DNA from: Zonotrichia leucophrys gambelii
Taxonomy: Eukaryota; Chordata; Aves; Passeriformes; Passerellidae
Direction of reading: 5' to 3'
NCBI RefSeq assembly: GCF_028769735.1
Contig: NC_088175.1
Span: 4,526,001 to 4,590,000 of the forward strand
Length of the DNA: 64,000 nt
Made by a program: the position numbers and the translations under genes. Positions 45,201-54,814 of the stretch are shown piece by piece. The notes under the pieces are model-generated. The model worked only from the letters and a program-made list of their open reading frames with translations. It did not search any database and had not been told where the DNA came from. Positions within the stretch are counted from its first letter, which is position 1. Every line of letters starts with the position of its first letter.

Positions 45201-48126
45201 GTTGGCATATCATTCATCTCCTCATTTTTTCATAAGGGGAGGCACATTCCTCTCATTGAAGCATCCTGGACACTGCAAGGGTTTCCAGCTTGTTACTTGT
45301 ATTTTTCATTCTCACACAACAACTTCTCCTCAGAGGTGTGGGAGGGAAAGGCTGCCCCACCAGCTGTTTAACCCCTGTAACCACACAGTGATAGTGAGGG
45401 ACACTGATGACATGATCACCCAAACCACAACTGAGTACCAAACACAGCCACAGATGCTGGGGTAGGAAAAAGTGACTCCAGAATTCATCACTGATTCTGT
45501 TCCATATGGGTATCTTATATTCACTATTGGACAGGCTGCAAGAAGAAGGTGAGGAAAATGACAACCAGGAGGAATTTAAAGTAAAAAGCTGTTAGAAGAG
45601 AGACTGATGTTATCAGAGGACCGCAGCACAACTGCCAGTGTTTACTGATTGTCCTCTCCATTTCTGGGATAATTAAAGCAGTGAGGAAGAGAACTAATTG
45701 CTTTATTCCTGTCACCCTCATCATGAGACACCAGCTGAGTAAATCTTGATCAGCAGAAGCCAATGAGTAGGAAATAATGGAGAGTGCTAATGCGTAGTGA
45801 GCTACATGCCATCAAAAGCTGTTTGGCATTGCTCAGAAAAGATGAAACTATGAAATTTTAGTACTAAACAACACCTGTAGAGGAGTGACACTTCTTGGAT
45901 CACAAGTTCGAAGAATTCAGACACAGATGAATTTCATCTGTGCTGACTCATAATTTTTAGAAAAAGCTGTAGTGCTGGAGGGTTTTTTTTAAGGCAAACA
46001 GTGATATTTATAAAGCTGTAAAAGAGGAATGGGTTAAGGGACATTTAGTAGGTCCTGAACTACACTGTGTTTCAGAGATGGCTGAAACACAGTGGGTTTT
46101 GAGGAGCATTAAAACTGGAAACTGGACTACTCCATCACCATTTGGATGCTCTAAATCTCAACTCAAGGACTAAAGGGCTGATTCAATTAACAGAGAACTC
46201 TTATCCTCTCCAGCAAAGCACAGGATTCTTCCAAATTGTGGTCAACAAGTACTTGGTGAGAAGGACACAGCTGGAACCCTCACAGAATATGCTGAGTTAG
46301 AAGGGACTCAAAAGGATGACTGAGTCCAACTCCTGGCCCTGCAGAGGACCATCCCCAAGGATCACAACAAACAGAATCTTCAATATTCTATGATCCTTGT
46401 AGATTTCTTCCAACTCAGGATATTCTGTGATTCTATGTTTTTCATGTTTTCAGTCAAGAGCTAAATAACACACAGTTTGAGGGTCAACAGGCAGACATAA
46501 CCTGTGCTGGAGGAGAAGCTCCCACAGCTGAGCTGATCAGGCTCCTGCCATATCCTTGGAATTCTGGTGCAGCTTTTCCCTTGCAAAGTTCTCTGCTCTA
46601 CACACTAATGAAAACAGTAGGCAGAGCACATGACCCAAGGCATATCATCTCCTGTCCTCTGCAATCATGCATTTGATCACAGACTTTGTTTGAAGACACC
46701 AGATAAACCAGTGCTTTCCATGAGGTACAAAAGTCATGCTGGGAAGTTCCCCCAGCTGCCCTCAAAGCACAGGAAAAAGGCTGTGGGCTCTTGGCTACAC
46801 ACAGCTGCAGGCACAGAATGCAGAGGCAGTTTTATTGAGCTGTAGGCTCCAGGATATACAATCACACTTTAAAGGAGTTCCGAAGGCAAAGTGCCCCAGA
46901 AATGCCAACGCTCCCTTGTTATTCCTGGTGCCAAGTACTGAGTCACACAGAAAAAAAAAAAACAAAAAAAAAAAAAACAAAAAAAAAAAAAAAAAAAAAA
47001 AAAAAAACAGGGACAAGAAATGGGTTTGTTAAAACTCATACATAGAAAGGACATTCCTTAGCAAACCCTTCTCTACCTGGGCATGTCTAATTTACTGTGC
47101 CAGGTTTACTGTATTCCATCATTACATTCTCTTTTCTAAGACACTGGAAAAGCAGGAGAAAAAAAAACCAATCCATTTTCCTCTGTGACTTTTCACCTTC
47201 TTAAAATAGCCCAAATTTCTCCTTTATTTTCCATTAAGCACAAACTCAGTTAGGAAATACAGAGTATTCTCTGTGAGCAAGTGTCAGCTCCAGGTATTTA
47301 AGCTGACAAACTCTTCACATTAATGCTGATTTGTACAGTTACTCTAGGTGCATATTTTAGCTCTCCTGTGCACACTACATACTTCAATTCTATCTTCAAA
47401 CACTAATCTCTTGTACCCTATGTAAATAAGTATTCAGACTCTGTTGTGTGAGTGATTAAACAGCTATAAATATGAATAAAGCTCCAAGTAATTGGGTTGT
47501 ATTTTAATTAATTTTAGATAAACTTAGCCCAAATTTTTCATTTCAAAGGTGCTGCATTTCCTGAGTTGGTGAGACTGCTACTTCATTTCCATGTGAAGCA
47601 GAGGGAAACAAAGCCCTCTCAGCATTCCCCTTTAACCTCAGCAGAGAGACAGCACCAGCGCCTGAGTCCTGCTGGCAGCACAGAGACTGCTTCTTCCGCA
47701 GCTGAAGCCTGTGTGGGCACTGGGTTTGGACCACTGGGTTTGGATGTCAAAGTAAATTTTGACTGTTACTCTTTGCAAAGTCCACTGGAGGCAACAGCAC
47801 CCAGGCACATTCAAGTGGATGAGGCTCTCTCTATCCCCAGACCCTTTTCCTGAGTTGATCCAGCTCTGTTCTGGGCTGGAACCTTCCAGCCCAGTTAAAA
47901 TTTGTCTAGAAAAATATTTTAAAATATTGAAATCAAAGTTACCTTTCCAATGCCAGGGTTGTCCTTGATTTTGGACACAGCTCTCAGAAGGCAGGGTGGT
48001 GCTGGGGGAGGACAGAGCTGCAGGATGCCACTAAAGTTAGTGGCATAAATAGAGAAGTCGTGTGTGTGTGGCAGGGGTGGATGGTATTTCTTTCTCTTCG
48101 AAGACAGGTTGAGCTTCTGTGCTGCT
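21063..48126 (-). CDS. KIF26A: KIF26A, atypical kinesin-like protein (3' twelve coding exons, 5' end outside window)
   Basis: Spliced CDS of twelve exons: 47943-48126, 35893-36102, 33832-33925, 33079-33341, 32646-32829, 32192-32351, 30314-30476, 26373-29757, 22771-22961, 22298-22318, 21748-21898 and 21063-21238. All junctions are GT-AG and in phase, giving 1,726 residues and a TGA stop. Numbering below counts from the first complete codon seen here. Residues 1-61 are a pre-motor segment, about 62-419 a kinesin motor-like domain, 420-1548 a Ser/Pro-rich tail, and about 1619-1668 a coiled coil, followed by a conserved C-terminus. KIF26 proteins bind microtubules but are reported to lack ATPase-driven motility; mouse KIF26A is known to bind GRB2 and restrain GDNF-RET signalling in enteric neurons. 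KIF26A is preferred to KIF26B because of the GQWVDLPP segment and the EVEV end. Human KIF26A has roughly 300 more N-terminal residues, so the first exons must lie beyond 64000. Confidence 0.93.
21239..21747 (-). other. KIF26A: KIF26A intron between e11 and e12
   Basis: A 509-base GT-AG intron, AT-rich, with no repeat or further exon recognised. Confidence 0.85.
21748..21898 (-). CDS. KIF26A: KIF26A coding exon e11: C-terminal coiled coil
   Basis: The 151-base exon codes residues 1619-1668, [20 protein letters not shown] then [20 protein letters not shown] and [10 protein letters not shown], plus one base of Phe1669. The middle is highly charged and helical, with hydrophobic residues spaced for a short coiled coil; the same place in KIF26B reads very similarly (KLKILEHRQQRI). 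The acceptor is TCTTAAAAG, which is purine-rich just before the AG. The donor is GACT/GTAAGT, a strong consensus. Confidence 0.94.
21899..22297 (-). other. KIF26A: KIF26A intron between microexon e10 and e11
   Basis: A 399-base GT-AG intron. It contains a T/G-rich stretch near 22010-22070 on the plus strand; nothing else was recognised. Confidence 0.65.
22298..22318 (-). CDS. KIF26A: KIF26A microexon e10, 21 bases (PFQDVEK)
   Basis: A 21-base, phase 0-0 exon codes seven residues, PFQDVEK (1612-1618). It is supported by an unusually strong polypyrimidine tract ending TTTTGTAAAG and a good donor, GAAG/GTAGGA. Including it gives a spacer between [10 protein letters not shown] and GLMYF similar in length to that of the human protein as I recall it. 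Skipping it would keep the reading frame, so it could be a constitutive or an alternatively used exon. The call rests on splice signals and frame only, as the peptide is too short for homology. Confidence 0.68.
22319..22770 (-). other. KIF26A: KIF26A intron between e9 and microexon e10
   Basis: A 452-base intron with a weak GTCAGC donor and a very strong CCTCTTTCCCCTTTC-type tract before the microexon. No repeat was recognised. Confidence 0.65.
22771..22961 (-). CDS. KIF26A: KIF26A coding exon e9: [10 protein letters not shown] to [10 protein letters not shown]
   Basis: The 191-base exon completes Gly1548 and codes residues 1549-1611. It holds [31 protein letters not shown] and [20 protein letters not shown]. 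This is the block that best separates KIF26A from KIF26B by wording. The acceptor is GTGTTTTAG, preceded by a T-rich tract. The donor reads CCGAG/GTCAGC, weaker than the other donors of the gene, and is followed by the 21-base microexon. Low complexity ends here and the conserved C-terminal module begins. Confidence 0.94.
22962..26372 (-). other. KIF26A: KIF26A intron between e8 and e9
   Basis: A 3.4-kb intron. Next to e8 the frame stays open to 26200. The section 25880-26160 is richer in C and G than the rest. No exon or recognisable transposon was found. Confidence 0.8.
26373..29757 (-). CDS. KIF26A: KIF26A coding exon e8: giant Ser/Pro-rich tail exon
   Basis: A single 3,385-base exon codes residues 420-1547 plus the first base of Gly1548. 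It begins [15 protein letters not shown], then [20 protein letters not shown] and [18 protein letters not shown], blocks shared by KIF26 proteins. The rest is mostly low-complexity Ser/Pro/Lys sequence with conserved islands: [73 protein letters not shown] and [26 protein letters not shown] at residues 1179-1188 contains a PxxPxR SH3-ligand motif. The acceptor is CATTTGCAG and the donor ACAG/GTGAGA. The 3' third is clearly more GC-rich than the surrounding introns. The frame stays open into the next intron as far as a stop at 26200. Confidence 0.96.
29758..30313 (-). other. KIF26A: KIF26A intron between e7 and e8
   Basis: A 556-base AT-rich intron with no recognised repeat. Confidence 0.9.
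30314..30476 (-). CDS. KIF26A: KIF26A coding exon e7: end of motor-like domain
   Basis: The 163-base exon completes Lys365 and codes residues 366-419, [20 protein letters not shown] through [16 protein letters not shown] and [17 protein letters not shown]. These match the last kinesin motifs: DSKLT-LL-SLGGN, T-MI--ISP and ET--TL-FA-RA. The end is a strongly basic stretch (RMRKKKSK) where a neck linker would sit. The polypyrimidine tract is followed by CACAG; the donor is CCAAG/GTTGGT, slightly off consensus. Confidence 0.95.
30477..32191 (-). other. KIF26A: KIF26A intron between e6 and e7
   Basis: A 1.7-kb intron. It holds a 37-base tandem duplication close to the e6 donor (32054-32124) and T/A-runs; no exon or transposon was recognised. 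Confidence 0.88.
32054..32124. repeat. 37-bp tandem duplication, about 1.9 copies
   Basis: TTCAACTTCATATTAGGTGA and the bases after it occur at 32054 and again at 32091, identical over 33 bases before diverging, so the period is 37. It lies about 70 bases inside the intron from the e6 donor. Confidence 0.9.
32192..32351 (-). CDS. KIF26A: KIF26A coding exon e6: switch II region of motor-like domain
   Basis: The 160-base exon finishes Met312 and codes residues 313-364, [19 protein letters not shown] through [24 protein letters not shown], plus two bases of Lys365. [10 protein letters not shown] corresponds to the kinesin switch II motif L-x-LVDLAGSE; the AGS core reads GSC here. The downstream [13 protein letters not shown] HVPYK track the kinesin LSALG-VI-AL and HIPYRDSKLT elements. 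The acceptor is TTGTTTTAG and the donor TATAA/GTAAGT, a near-perfect consensus. Confidence 0.95.
32646..32829 (-). CDS. KIF26A: KIF26A coding exon e5: switch I region of motor-like domain
   Basis: The 184-base exon codes residues 251-311 plus the first base of Met312. It opens [20 protein letters not shown], matching the kinesin loop and helix before switch [17 protein letters not shown] (around residues 285-297) aligns with the kinesin switch I motif N-x-x-SSRSH. The SSR is replaced here by R-R-N, while the SH is kept. It ends [12 protein letters not shown]. The donor is GGAA/GTATGA. Confidence 0.95.
33079..33341 (-). CDS. KIF26A: KIF26A coding exon e4: P-loop end and central motor-like domain
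   Basis: The 263-base exon completes Gly163 and codes residues 164-250, starting KSFTMIGKD (the end of the P-loop and the kinesin YTM-G motif, here FTM-IG) and continuing through [15 protein letters not shown], the counterpart of the kinesin GIIPR helix region. SVSA-type strand sequence ([21 protein letters not shown]) corresponds to the kinesin S-x-x-EIYNE-x-x-DLL element, with the EIYNE core changed. It ends EDPICGTQ in phase 0. The acceptor is TTCATTCTAG and the donor CCCAG/GTATAA. Confidence 0.95.
33342..33831 (-). other. KIF26A: KIF26A intron between e3 and e4
   Basis: A 490-base AT-rich intron splitting the P-loop; nothing else was recognised. Confidence 0.9.
33832..33925 (-). CDS. KIF26A: KIF26A coding exon e3: helix and first part of P-loop
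   Basis: The 94-base exon codes residues 132-162 plus the first base of Gly163. It carries [18 protein letters not shown], equivalent to the helix and strand leading into the kinesin P-loop, and then HVKL in place of the usual QTGSG/QTGAG-type sequence. The P-loop (residues 158-165, G-HVKL-GKS) is split by the intron between the L codon and the G. It keeps the Walker A spacing G-x4-GK-S, but the middle is unlike that of motile kinesins. The acceptor is TTTCTTTCAG and the donor CTTG/GTGAGC. Confidence 0.95.
33926..35892 (-). other. KIF26A: KIF26A intron between e2 and e3
   Basis: A 1.97-kb intron. A GC-richer segment at 34540-34780 has no recognised identity; no exon was found. Confidence 0.88.
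35893..36102 (-). CDS. KIF26A: KIF26A coding exon e2: start of motor-like domain
   Basis: The 210-base, phase 0-0 exon codes 70 residues (62-131), from [12 protein letters not shown] to AVFPQDASQ. The opening VKVMVRIC is the first beta strand of the kinesin fold, matching the VKV-x-VRIRP start of ordinary kinesins, although the usual RP is replaced by C. The segment KMFAFDAVF corresponds to the F-x-F-D-x-VF motif of kinesins. The acceptor is CCTTGCAG and the donor CACAG/GTACTG. The large intron before it separates this exon from e1 by 11.8 kb. Confidence 0.95.
37318..37407 (+). mobile_element. CR1 LINE 3'-end fragment
   Basis: Reads GGGTTAGTGGTGGGCCTGGC, then GGCTTGATTTTGAAGATCCT, TTCCAACCTAGACAATTCTG and TGGTTCTATG: the sense-strand 3' end of avian CR1, ending with its short TTCTATG-type terminal repeat. 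Confidence 0.85.
38804..38837. repeat. 17-bp tandem duplication
   Basis: CCATAATGGATCAGATC is followed directly by CCATAATGAATCAGATC, one mismatch between the copies. Confidence 0.9.
40949..40969. repeat. Poly-A tract
   Basis: A run of about 21 A followed by G/A-rich sequence; no adjacent retroposon body was recognised. Confidence 0.9.
41973..41999. repeat. AT-rich dinucleotide repeat
   Basis: Imperfect TA repeat interrupted by TATG and TACA units, partly self-complementary. Confidence 0.85.
42100..44100. promoter_or_regulatory. Candidate conserved non-coding block in the e1-e2 intron
   Basis: About 2 kb without transposons, simple repeats or exon-like frames, AT-rich and dense in TAAT, TTAATTAA and GATA-type motifs. 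Such texture is typical of deeply conserved developmental enhancers in amniotes. This is inference from sequence character alone; I cannot align it. Confidence 0.25.
46279..46366 (-). mobile_element. CR1 LINE 3'-end fragment
   Basis: The plus strand shows CACAGAATATGCTGAGTTAG, AAGGGACTC and GAGTCCAACTCCTGGCCCTG, the antisense of an avian CR1 3' end. It lies 16 bases from another CR1 tail of opposite orientation. Confidence 0.82.
46383..46437 (+). mobile_element. CR1 LINE 3'-end fragment, inverted relative to its neighbour
   Basis: Reads ATGATCCTTGTAGATTTCTT, CCAACTCAGGATATTCTGTG and ATTCTATG, the sense 3' terminus of CR1. Its reverse complement matches the start of the 46279 fragment closely, so the pair forms an inverted repeat. 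Confidence 0.8.
46951..47007. repeat. Long A-rich tract with C interruptions
   Basis: Fifty-seven bases of A with two single C interruptions. It produces false Lys-rich and Phe-rich frames on the two strands. Its length may vary between individuals or reflect sequencing error. Confidence 0.92.
47943..48126 (-). CDS. KIF26A: KIF26A coding exon e1 in window: pre-motor segment
   Basis: The 184-base exon starts with the last base of a split codon (probably Arg) and then codes 61 residues, [13 protein letters not shown] through FSGILQ and [17 protein letters not shown], ending GIGK. The acceptor is a pyrimidine-rich tract ending ATACAG and the donor is AAAG/GTAACT. This basic, proline-containing block directly precedes the motor domain in both KIF26A and KIF26B. 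Its incoming phase (two bases supplied upstream) proves that at least one more coding exon exists. I could not find that exon in the remaining 15.9 kb of the window. Confidence 0.93.
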
Positions 48127-51100
48127 CTGTATAAAAGTAACAGCAAGAAAGGACAATGTTACTTAGGTGTTAACAGGAAACTGAACCAGACAAACAGATG
48201 CTCATTGTCATCACTGCCTGCTTAACAAATCAAGTCATTGCATTCTAATCTGATTTCAGAAGCACAAGCCATCAGGACACTAATAAAGGAAATATGGGTA
48301 GAAAAATTACTGGCAAAATATTCAGTTAATTTCTCCACCAACAAAACGTCAATTATAATCTAACTTGTCTTTCTTTCCCCCAACAGCCTGACATCTGAAT
48401 CCTAAAAAAACTAACATCTCACTGATGTAATAAAAAAAAAAAAAAATCCCCTTGTCACTGGCAGAACCAGATGGACTTTGCTGGTAATAACATTATGAAA
48501 GTGGTTCTTTGTACTCTACAAGTTACTCAAGGCAGAGGATAGCACTCCAAGTAAGCCAAGCTCAAGATCCTCTCCTGTTGGCTGCACAGAAAATCCTTGG
48601 ATAACAGGAAATTTCCTTCAAGACAGATTGGTTTTGCCTCCCCAATTCCATTCTTTTGCATTAAAATGGAAAGCTATTAAAAAGACACGCTTTAATGTGC
48701 TGAATGATAATGATCCTGCTTTTGAAATGTAGAATTTCAAAACATAAAAGATGAAGAAGGAGCAAAAATTAGAACATACAATTAAAATTGTAACATTCTT
48801 CCTTGTGAGTACAAATAGGAACATAATCTGGTTTTTCTGCTATTCCCCATCAGCAGCACCAAACAATATAGCAAGAAACCAAAACAGAAACTCTTCCCTA
48901 CATCAAAACCCACATGAGAAAATAAAATTCACCCTGCAGAGTGATTATTTTAAGCAGAATAAAATACATATGTTGGCAAGCGCATGCTGGGCAGCTGGGC
49001 ATGGCAATGAGGGTGAAACCTCAGTTCTCTCAAAGTCAAGGAGAGCTTTACCACCTGAAAAGGACACTTGTGATCTGACCCTGAGACTGTCAGTAGACAG
49101 TCCCTCCACAGATAAATATCATAAAAGCATCCAAATTGTTACCTTATACCATTCCTTTGAATGGCTGTTGGGGCAGCAGAAGCACAGGGTGTCCCCCTGC
49201 CACCATCTGGGGACCTGCTGAGACCACACAGCAGGTCTTTTGGGGACAAACCACTATTCTGCTCCATGCTTGCAGGATAAGGGCTTGTCACTTTGAACAA
49301 ATTAGTAAGTATCTTTATAAAATGACTACTTTATATTTTCATCATGTCTTTCAGCCCAAGATCTCCAAGTACTTTTCAGTGAGATCAAACTGGCACTAAC
49401 ATCTGTGATGTATTCTAAGCACAGACCCATGGAGAAACCAAGGCAGTGTTTGCTGTCATAATGAATTAAGGGTAAATCTAGAACCCCAACCTTGCCATGT
49501 ATCTTGTCATCACTGTCAGGCAGCCTCAGGCTTAGTCAGCTTAGTAAGCTGATCAGAGAGGGAAACTGCTCCTTTGCTTATATTCATTGTAGGTGAGAAA
49601 TTAACACTGAGATTAAATGAAAATATTGACACCAAGAGCAGAAGGGCTGCACAGTTTCTTCCAGATGCACTATTGGCTTCAAGTGAGCAACGGTACAAAA
49701 AACTGACTGTGTCTGAGGAGCAAAACTGGGCACTTGAGTACTTGAGTTAAAATTAGACAGCTAGTTAGTACAACAGCAGGACTCTCAGTACAGATCTCCA
49801 AAATTCCCAGTCCTTTTCTCTATATTCCAAAACTTGTGTGTGTGTTAAACTCCTGAACCTTTTTATTTCAACTTTTGCAGATGCAGACCCCCTACATGCT
49901 TCCTTCTCCCTATATAAACACTACAGTATTTAGAAAAAGACAAAGATTCGTGTGATGAAAAAATGAAGCTCTAGTTCCAAACTCAGAGGGAGCCCAAAGC
50001 CACTGTCTTTTGAGGAACAAGCTGGACTTTTGCCTTTGAGGAAAGAAGCAGCTTTTAACTCCTACTGCATCCTGAAACCAGCAGGAACTGCATCCCACAG
50101 TGAAGCAAAACACCACAAGCATGGGATTATACAGAACCTCAAGAGTTTGGTGGCAATGAGAACTGATTTAACTGACTAAATCTCAAATCTCCTTGCTAAT
50201 ACTTCATTCAGTAGGAAAACATATGCTGAAATAGGACACCAGGAACACAGTTGCACAGCTTCACTGTGGTTGCAGCTGCACATTAAAGCTGTAATGCCTC
50301 CTAAATTATATGCAGCTTTACTGTGCAGAAAAGAGTCTCTACCTGTTGGCACTGTCATTGTGGAACTCAAGACAGTCATTAGCATCTATCTCCAAGTACC
50401 AATTAACAATCCTGCTTATTATTTAATTGTCTTGTTGATTAATATGAAAGATAATGTTTATTTTCTTGTTTACATGCTATGATCCCTTGTTGAAATTATA
50501 AAAACTCCTCAAGAGAATGTCTTCAAAGTGCAATCAAGATATACATTAAATCCTGATGAAATAATTACTCCTGCAACAGATCTGGCTGAAGGAGCTCCTC
50601 TGGGAAACATACATGAAAGAGAATGAGATACAAAGGACAAATTTACTCAGGAATTGTGTGTTCAAGCAGCTAACTGCTGTTAAGCACTACACTCAGTGAC
50701 TAACTGCACCCAAAAAGGCCAAACTAAGCAAGGCATATAAAAAATGAACAGGAAATGCCAGTTTTTAGAAGTACAGCATTTCTCAAAGTACCTCAGCAGC
50801 ACATTTGTGAGACATTTTGATAAGCAGATCCAAGATACTGAATCTGTTACTAATTGCCTTAACTTGTGCACCAAGACAGAGCCACTTTCAAACTGGTTCA
50901 CTGACAGTGTGTGTAACCTTCCTGCACCTTCACTGTTCAAAGGACAGTGGCATATGCTACCTAAAGCAATTAACTCCTGTAGTGCTGATAAATCCTCTTC
51001 CTGTGAGTCTGGAGGGCGATGATTTTACTAAGAAATTTGGCAAAGGGACTGTTGATGTCCATGTGAGATAACAGGAAACTGAAAGCAGAGGAACTGGAGT

Positions 51101-54100
51101 AGCTGCAGTAGAAAATAATCAGCGCTTTGATGGGCAACCAGCCAACTGCACTAATAATCATGTGTGTGGTTCACGCTTAAAAAGCATCTCTTGTCAGGTA
51201 ACAGTGCACAAAGCTTAATTACAACCTCTCTGTGCTTGGATGCAAGAATGGCTTTGTCTGACATTAAAACAAGGTTATTTCTGGAGTTGGAACACCACAG
51301 ACAACTTGCAAATGCAGTATCAAACAGCTTGCTGGGTTTGATTTTGTTTGTTGTTTTGAGTTTTTTTTCTAAAAGGAAAAGGGTGAGGATCTAATTGAAA
51401 GCAAAGGGCAATTTACGAAAAACAAAACATCACTATCAAACTGCGGACTATGAATATGAATTCAAGTACTAGTCATCCTCAGCTCCTATAAAAAGCACAG
51501 TCAGTTCTTTACAGAAAGCCAGTTGGGCAGCCCCTTTCACATGCTCTGCTTGGGCTCCTGGACAGGTCCAGGCAAAGAGCACCACAGAAACACTCATCAA
51601 TCCCTACGTGCTTCTTGCAGAACAAACAATACACTTGGTGGCATGCCAGCCACCTACTCATTAGGCCAAAATATAGGCCAAGCTGGTCTGGACATGGGCC
51701 CAAATGAATCAAGCAAAATCCAACTTCAGAAACCTCTTTACTTCAGTAAAATTCACGAGAGGATGCATTTACATGGAGCCAGTCCTGAGACACTCCAGAG
51801 TGCCAGACCTTCTGCAGTCCTTATCCAACAACACATTTCTGAATTTACACTTAAGTTTTCAGTTGTGTCTTTTCTCCAGAATTTCCTTTCCTCAGGGGGT
51901 ATTTGTTCCATGGAGACAGGGCTGGAAAAGCTCTCCTAAACTGAGCCCTTTTTGCCTAGCACCACAAAGAACTCAGGCTGATACCAGATCACTTTCTGTA
52001 GGGAGCCTAGTTTGGTGCCACATCCATTGCCTGACCTGCTTCTTTTTCTCAAATTTAATCTTGCACAGGAGGCTCTCACACACACTTTCAGCACCACAAT
52101 GGGCTGCCTGACGTTGTTCAGTATCAACTTCTGTTTCCTCCCAGGGTAAATTATGATCTTTAGGGAATTCTACACAAAATGTAAGCATTACAATCATTTG
52201 TTTCTACGGGCCTGTGCCAAACATTTGTCATAGCTCTGTTAGAGTTTTACACTTTCCACCTATCTTCTCTCTCCCCATTCAGCCCGCACAACCACTGCTC
52301 TACAAAACACTCTTACAAGGGAAACTAAATCCCACACTCTCCTGCTTTTCTTCCAATTAAAGCATGAGAGACATCCATGGATATTGCTTTTGCCTCCAGC
52401 TGTGAGATCTACAGTCTGCATTTTGCTTAACTCTTTCCCTCTTTAATAGAAGATGTCTTTTAAGACACTCTGGAGAGTTCTTTCCTCATAGCTAGGCGTC
52501 ATGGTAGAAAATAAAACTAATATATGGCACATGCAGGGGCACTCAAATATCAAATGACAAGGGACAGTCTCTAACCTGCTCTTTCCCCCACACGATTTAC
52601 AGATTACTAGGTTTTCTGCCATGCATGGATGAGACCAGTGAGGAAAACCACAGCCAGATCAATTACATAATGCTCAGCACCTAGGGAACAAGGCTGTGCA
52701 ACAACAGTAGCTACAAAGTCTGCTCGCTGAAAGAGCCATGCCATTTTTAATTTTAAATTCTGCCTATGTTGTTAGCATGACATTTCAGATATTCTGATGT
52801 ACAGCAAGCTGCTTCTAGCTTACACTCCCTGCACACATTCTGCACATTATAGCTGTGAAAGTAAACAGCACAATTTAAATCCCTCAAGCACTCCTTCTGA
52901 GCATAATTTCTCCAAAAAAAAAAAAAGGAAAACTAGATTTGAAACTTTCATAACTATGCAAAGTTATAATTTTTTTTCTTAAAACTTTGTGAATTTTATT
53001 AACCTTCAGAAGGAAGAGAACTATGAAATATATTTTGGGACCTACTATAAATCAGTTAATTGAGATAAAGGCAGAGGACTTACTGGACACAGTGCATTTA
53101 TGGACAAACTGCCACAAGTCAGAAATAGAACTGCAACTCCTGCTTCCCATTATTAAGCTCCACTGACAAGAATAATAAAAGAAAACTTCTGCACATTCAC
53201 TTCAACATGACTCATTAAATATTAACAGTTTTAGTGTTCTTGGCCAGTCTTATCTTTCAGAGATCACTATCATTATTCACATTGTGAAAATGCTGAAGGG
53301 CTTCACTGAAAGGGTCAAGGCCAGACAAGTGCAGAGTCCAAGCCTTAAATATCCTGAACTCTGGACTTTACACAAGAGTATGCTTACTCAAGACTTTTGC
53401 TTTGACCTTGACAGACATCATGGAAGTGATTTTTATCCTGATTCTGAGCCATCTCCTAAGTTTGGAAAATTATGGATGCAGGCTTACACTGAGAACCAGT
53501 CAGCTTCAAAGCAAAGCTTTCCCAAATTTTCCCAGTTCTCAGCACAACAAGGCATAAATCCCCCCACATAACCAATATCCCAATCTTTTCCTGCTGCCAA
53601 CCAGCTCCAAAGGAAGCAGTGGGAAAGTCACAGCCTGTCATCCTATCTGCAGTTCCAGTTATTGTTTCCTTAATCACTCATCAAAACAGGCAACAAATAG
53701 ACGGATGTCCTACAATACATCCCCCAGCACCCTGTCCCAAACCTTCCACAACTCGCAGCATAAACTTGGTTGGCATTATTATTTTATTATTGCTATTGCT
53801 ATTGTTTGATTTGCAGTTCAAAAACTAGAAAGGTAGCACAATGAAAAAAAAAAATGCAGTTGCTACTCAAAACCGCAAGCAAAATTAAAAACCAACAAGG
53901 TATCTGTTTCCACTAACAGCATTCACCTTGGAAAACATAATGAGATCTAAGAGAAAACCAGGAATACCTAAATACATCATGAAGGTTTGGAAAGGACAGG
54001 CACCATCTATCTGTTTTTCTAGAGTAAATTTTGTCCAAGAAGCCACTTATAAAGGATATGATAAGCTTTGAGGGTTTGGTCTCTTCTCCCCCAAGCTTAC

Positions 54101-54814
54101 TAGGTTCCTGTGATGGATATCCAATTTCTGGAAGACATAACACTTTCCCCACTTCTTACCATTACACAAGTTCCGCACCAAACCTTTGTTCGCTTAGCTG
54201 TCCTAACAATGTTGCTGAGAAGCACTGCCAGGAAGAACAAACAATTAATGTTCCTTATTTCAGTGTTGTGACTTCCTCAATAAATAATTAGTTCATCTGG
54301 ATCACAATGCACAGCCTCAAACAATGGCATTTTTATAATGGGTGAGGGTAATAAAGTTTCAATAGAAACCCATTATTCTGAAACATTCCAAAATGTCAAA
54401 CCATATTTAATATTTCAAGGATGTTACCTCACCAACAGTGTGAGAGCAAGTATCTCCAATTTGAGACAAAGTTCATGCCTTGCCTCATGCACATAGCATA
54501 ATCTTGCAATTCAGACTTGAATTTCAGCCTCTCACTTTGACCTTGTAATTTTCTCTTACTATCTCTTATTAAAATCAGCAAGGCAGAAATAGAAATCAGC
54601 AATGTTGACATATGAGGAACATCACCGTCTCACAGTTTTTTACATGACAGTTTTTAACTACTCTTAGAAAATTCACATCTCGTGTCTCCCATTCCTTATT
54701 TTCCCCCACCTCACCAGCAGACCTGCAGAGGAGCTTATTTCCACCTCCTGCAGCAGCTGTTACCTGGATGAAAACCACTACCACACCAGAGTCAGTCTTC
54801 TCTTTCCAAATTAA

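Larger units (their letters stand above)
36103..47942 (-). other. KIF26A: KIF26A large intron between e1 and e2 (11.8 kb)
   Basis: Contains three CR1 tails (37318-37407, 46279-46366, 46383-46437), A-runs at 38461, 40949-40969 and 46951-47007, an AT repeat at 41973-41999 and a 17-base tandem duplication at 38804-38837. The block 42100-44100 is repeat-free and AT-rich and resembles conserved regulatory sequence. No additional exon was recognised. Confidence 0.85.

Noticed and set aside
46736..47032. Lys-rich plus-strand and Phe-rich minus-strand frames
   Set aside because: Produced by the long A-rich tract at 46951-47007, not by a gene.
21063..48126. Alternative identity KIF26B
   Set aside because: The motor domain is similar in both, but the GQWVDLPP segment and the EVEV terminus fit KIF26A, whereas KIF26B as I recall it ends differently.
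51936..52197. Overlapping minus-strand frames tested as KIF26A upstream exon
   Set aside because: No match to KIF26 sequence, and no donor at a position and phase that would supply the two bases required by e1.
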